A DNA stretch of 7,123 nucleotides from contig DASZOO010000184.1 of the NCBI GenBank assembly GCA_035550775.1, forward strand, positions 1 to 7,123. Reading direction: 5' to 3'. Position 1 is the first letter of the stretch, and every line of letters begins with the position of its first letter. Source of the stretch: JAOUEA01 sp035550775 (GTDB lineage Bacteria > Actinomycetota > UBA4738 > HRBIN12). Made by a program: the position numbers and the translations under genes. The notes beneath the pieces are model-generated. The model ran no database searches and was not told where the DNA came from. It worked only from the letters and a program-made list of their open reading frames with translations. Shown piece by piece: positions 5,848-7,123 of the stretch.

Positions 5848-6879
5848 GTGGCGAAACCGAAGGTGTTCGTGGTGCAGCCGGTGATGGACGTCGGGCGGTC
5901 GGCGCTCGAAGCGATCGCCGATGTGGAGGTCTTCGAGTCCGATCGCATGATCAGCAGGCCGGAGCTGCTGCACGGGGTGCGGGACTGCCAATACCTCTGG
6001 ATGCTCGGTGACACTCCCGTCGACGACGAGGTGATGGCCGCGGCTCCGGATCTCAAGGGCATCGCGACGATGGCGCTGTTCCCCAACGTCGTGGACGTGG
6101 AGGCGGCAACGCGCAGGGGTCTGCCCGTGACCGTCGTGCCGCACGTGATCACGAAGACCACGTGCGACCTCACCTGCGCGATCCTGATCGGCCTGGCCTG
6201 GCGGCTCGTCGAGGCCGACCGATTCGTCCGCTGTGGTCGGTTCCACCAGGAGCAGTCGACCACGTTCCTGACCACGGAGCTCTCGGGCAAGCTCGTCGGC
6301 ATGATCGGTCTCGGCGAGATCGGCACCGAGATCGTCCGCCGGCTCCGGGCCTTCGAGATGGACGTGATCTACACGAAGCGGAACCGCCTGCACGAAGGCC
6401 GCGAGCACGAGCTCGGAGTCACGTGGGTCGCCGACCGCGACGAGCTGCTCGCCCGGTCGGACTTCGTCGTCGTGATGACCACGTACAACGCGTCGACCCA
6501 CAAGATGATCGGAGCGCACGAGTTCGACCTCATGAAGCCGTCGGCGTTCTTCGTCAACACGGCGCGCGGACGCATCGTCGACGAGCCCGCGCTGATCGAG
6601 GCCCTCCGCGAGGGGAAGATCGCCGGGGCGGGCCTCGACGTCTATTGGCAGGAGCCGCCCGTCGGAGAGCCCTCGCCGAGCCCGGAGCTCTTCGAGTTCC
6701 CCAACGTGATCCTGACGCCGCACATCGGCAGCGCCACGGTGGAGGCTCGCGAGGCGATGAGCCTCGCGGTGGTCGACAACCTGCGCGCGATGATCGCCGG
6801 GGAACGAGCCCCGGGTGTCGTCAATCCCGAGGTCTACGGGGAGCCGCGGGTCGCGCCTCCATCGGATCGCCTGGGCTAG
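5848..6879 (+). CDS. D-isomer-specific 2-hydroxyacid dehydrogenase (NAD(P)-dependent)
   Basis: A 343-aa cytoplasmic oxidoreductase interconverting a 2-hydroxyacid and a 2-oxoacid. Substrate-binding segments lie at ~1-105 and ~300-330, around a Rossmann core. Dinucleotide motif GLGEIG is at 154-159. The catalytic triad is Arg240 (NTARGRIVDEPAL), Glu269 (DVYWQEPP) and His292 (LTPHIGSAT), the same residue numbers as recalled for E. coli SerA, but the ACT regulatory domain of SerA is absent. After the second Rossmann strand the usual acidic residue is missing (YTKRNR, 175-180), and the basic residues suggest tolerance of or preference for NADP(H). The usual TPG segment before the interdomain helix is VPHVITKTTCDLT, a small family deviation. 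Start is GTG 5848 with GGGAGG (5838-5843). It is the last gene of the unit. Glyoxylate/hydroxypyruvate reductase or phosphoglycerate dehydrogenase paralogues are alternatives. Confidence 0.9.
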   Translation: MAKPKVFVVQPVMDVGRSALEAIADVEVFESDRMISRPELLHGVRDCQYLWMLGDTPVDDEVMAAAPDLKGIATMALFPNVVDVEAATRRGLPVTVVPHVITKTTCDLTCAILIGLAWRLVEADRFVRCGRFHQEQSTTFLTTELSGKLVGMIGLGEIGTEIVRRLRAFEMDVIYTKRNRLHEGREHELGVTWVADRDELLARSDFVVVMTTYNASTHKMIGAHEFDLMKPSAFFVNTARGRIVDEPALIEALREGKIAGAGLDVYWQEPPVGEPSPSPELFEFPNVILTPHIGSATVEAREAMSLAVVDNLRAMIAGERAPGVVNPEVYGEPRVAPPSDRLG

Positions 6880-6892
6880 TCCCAAGCGCTCA

Positions 6893-6925
6893 GACCTGCT
6901 GTCCCCGGGTTACCTAGACAGGGTC
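6893..6925 (+). repeat. bulged inverted repeat overlapping the second promoter
   Basis: Left arm GACC (6893-6896), a 2-nt bulge TG, then CTGTC (6899-6903). The right arm is GACAG GGTC (6917-6925), giving nine pairs around a 13-nt loop. The right arm covers most of the predicted -35 TAGACA. It could be an operator, or a weak terminator for the upstream operon (the stop codon is 13 nt before it). There is no T-tract. Confidence 0.35.
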
Positions 6926-6944
6926 ATCCGACAAAATATAGGAT
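6915..6944 (+). promoter_or_regulatory. predicted promoter of the second lipoprotein gene
   Basis: TAGACA (6915-6920), an 18-nt spacer, then TAGGAT (6939-6944), which fits TANNNT; TATAGG at 6937-6942 overlaps. It is embedded in an AT-rich patch (6931-6940). The 9-mer CCTAGACAG at 6913-6921 is identical to that at 368-376, and the block is followed in both copies by eight bases ending in TCC and later by TATA and TGCG. Predicted start of transcription is near 6951, leaving a leader of about 45 nt. Confidence 0.6.
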
Positions 6945-6962
6945 GCGTTTCATGTGAGCGAT

Positions 6963-6974
6963 GGTCCATGGACC
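6963..6974 (+). promoter_or_regulatory. 12-bp perfect palindrome in the leader of the second lipoprotein gene
   Basis: GGTCCATGGACC reads identically on both strands and overlaps a shorter palindrome GACCGGTC (6971-6978). It lies just downstream of the predicted transcription start and 22 nt before ATG 6997, so it could be an operator. No equivalent was found in the leader of the first binding-protein gene. Function is unproven. Confidence 0.3.
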
Positions 6975-6996
6975 GGTCGAAGGGGGGGCCTTGAAG

Positions 6997-7123
6997 ATGA
7001 TCCGACGGTTCACGGGTGTGCTCGCGGTGGTCGCCCTCGTGGCGCTTGCCGCCTGTGGCGGCGACGACGGCGGCGGCGGTGACGGTGAAGGCGACGGCGG
7101 AGGCTCGATGCGTTTCGTTTTCT
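6997..7123 (+). CDS. second solute-binding-type lipoprotein, N-terminal fragment (3' end outside window)
   Basis: Forty-two residues are visible. ATG 6997 follows a purine-rich ribosome-binding run (AGGGGGGG, 6981-6988) at 8 nt; TTG 6991 is in frame but too close to that run. The protein starts MIRRF, has a hydrophobic stretch (~7-17) and a lipobox LAAC with Cys20. An acidic, glycine-rich linker follows, then SMRFVF at the window edge. The architecture, and the RF-hydrophobic-F strand after the linker, parallel the first binding protein (IRFTF). With the matching promoter this makes another solute-binding lipoprotein the best guess, but the ligand-binding domain is not visible and another lipoprotein class is possible. 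It is probably the first gene of a new unit. Confidence 0.7.
   Translation, partial: MIRRFTGVLAVVALVALAACGGDDGGGGDGEGDGGGSMRFVF

Noticed and set aside
6872..6884. TGGG/CCCA pairing around the stop codon of the dehydrogenase gene as a terminator
   Set aside because: Only four pairs and no T-tract, too weak to call.
4726..6885. 719-codon open frame on the - strand opposite the amidohydrolase and dehydrogenase genes
   Set aside because: The protein is Arg/His/Asp-rich low-information sequence with no recognisable motif. It is the usual antisense shadow of high-GC genes, and the + strand genes have intact active sites and ribosome-binding sites.

Overview
The window is GC-rich, uses GTG starts freely and carries glycine-rich lipoprotein linkers. 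Only one TTA leucine codon is visible in its coding sequence. Together these suggest a high-GC Gram-positive, most likely an Actinomycetota chromosome; finer placement cannot be made from the sequence alone. All recognised genes lie on the + strand.

Layout: (1) 2-319 is the 3' end of a Gfo/Idh/MocA-type oxidoreductase gene, followed by a weak hairpin. (2) 320-438 is a promoter/leader region. (3) 439-6879 is a compact seven-gene unit that reads as one operon: a lipoprotein solute-binding protein, two BPD-type permeases, a NitT/TauT-type ATPase, a tandem Dabb-domain protein, an amidohydrolase-2/ACMSD-like metalloenzyme and a D-2-hydroxyacid dehydrogenase. Gaps are 0-61 bp, and the two permease genes overlap by four bases. 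A perfect 12-bp GC hairpin separates the binding-protein gene from the first permease gene. (4) 6880-6996 is a second promoter/leader region. (5) 6997-7123 is the start of a second lipoprotein that looks like another solute-binding protein and runs off the window.

Working model (inference): the binding protein captures a small, probably acidic organic compound outside the cell, and the two permeases and ATPase import it. The three downstream enzymes act on it: a possible metal-dependent decarboxylase or hydrolase, a ferredoxin-like-fold Dabb protein, and an NAD(P)-dependent 2-hydroxyacid/2-oxoacid oxidoreductase. The substrate cannot be read from sequence. An aromatic or unsaturated carboxylate would suit the ACMSD-like active site.

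The most notable regulatory observation is that both binding-protein genes have the same 9-base block, CCTAGACAG, placed over the -35 position of a plausible sigma-70-type promoter. This suggests co-regulated transport units. No regulator gene, RNA gene, mobile element or CRISPR array was seen.
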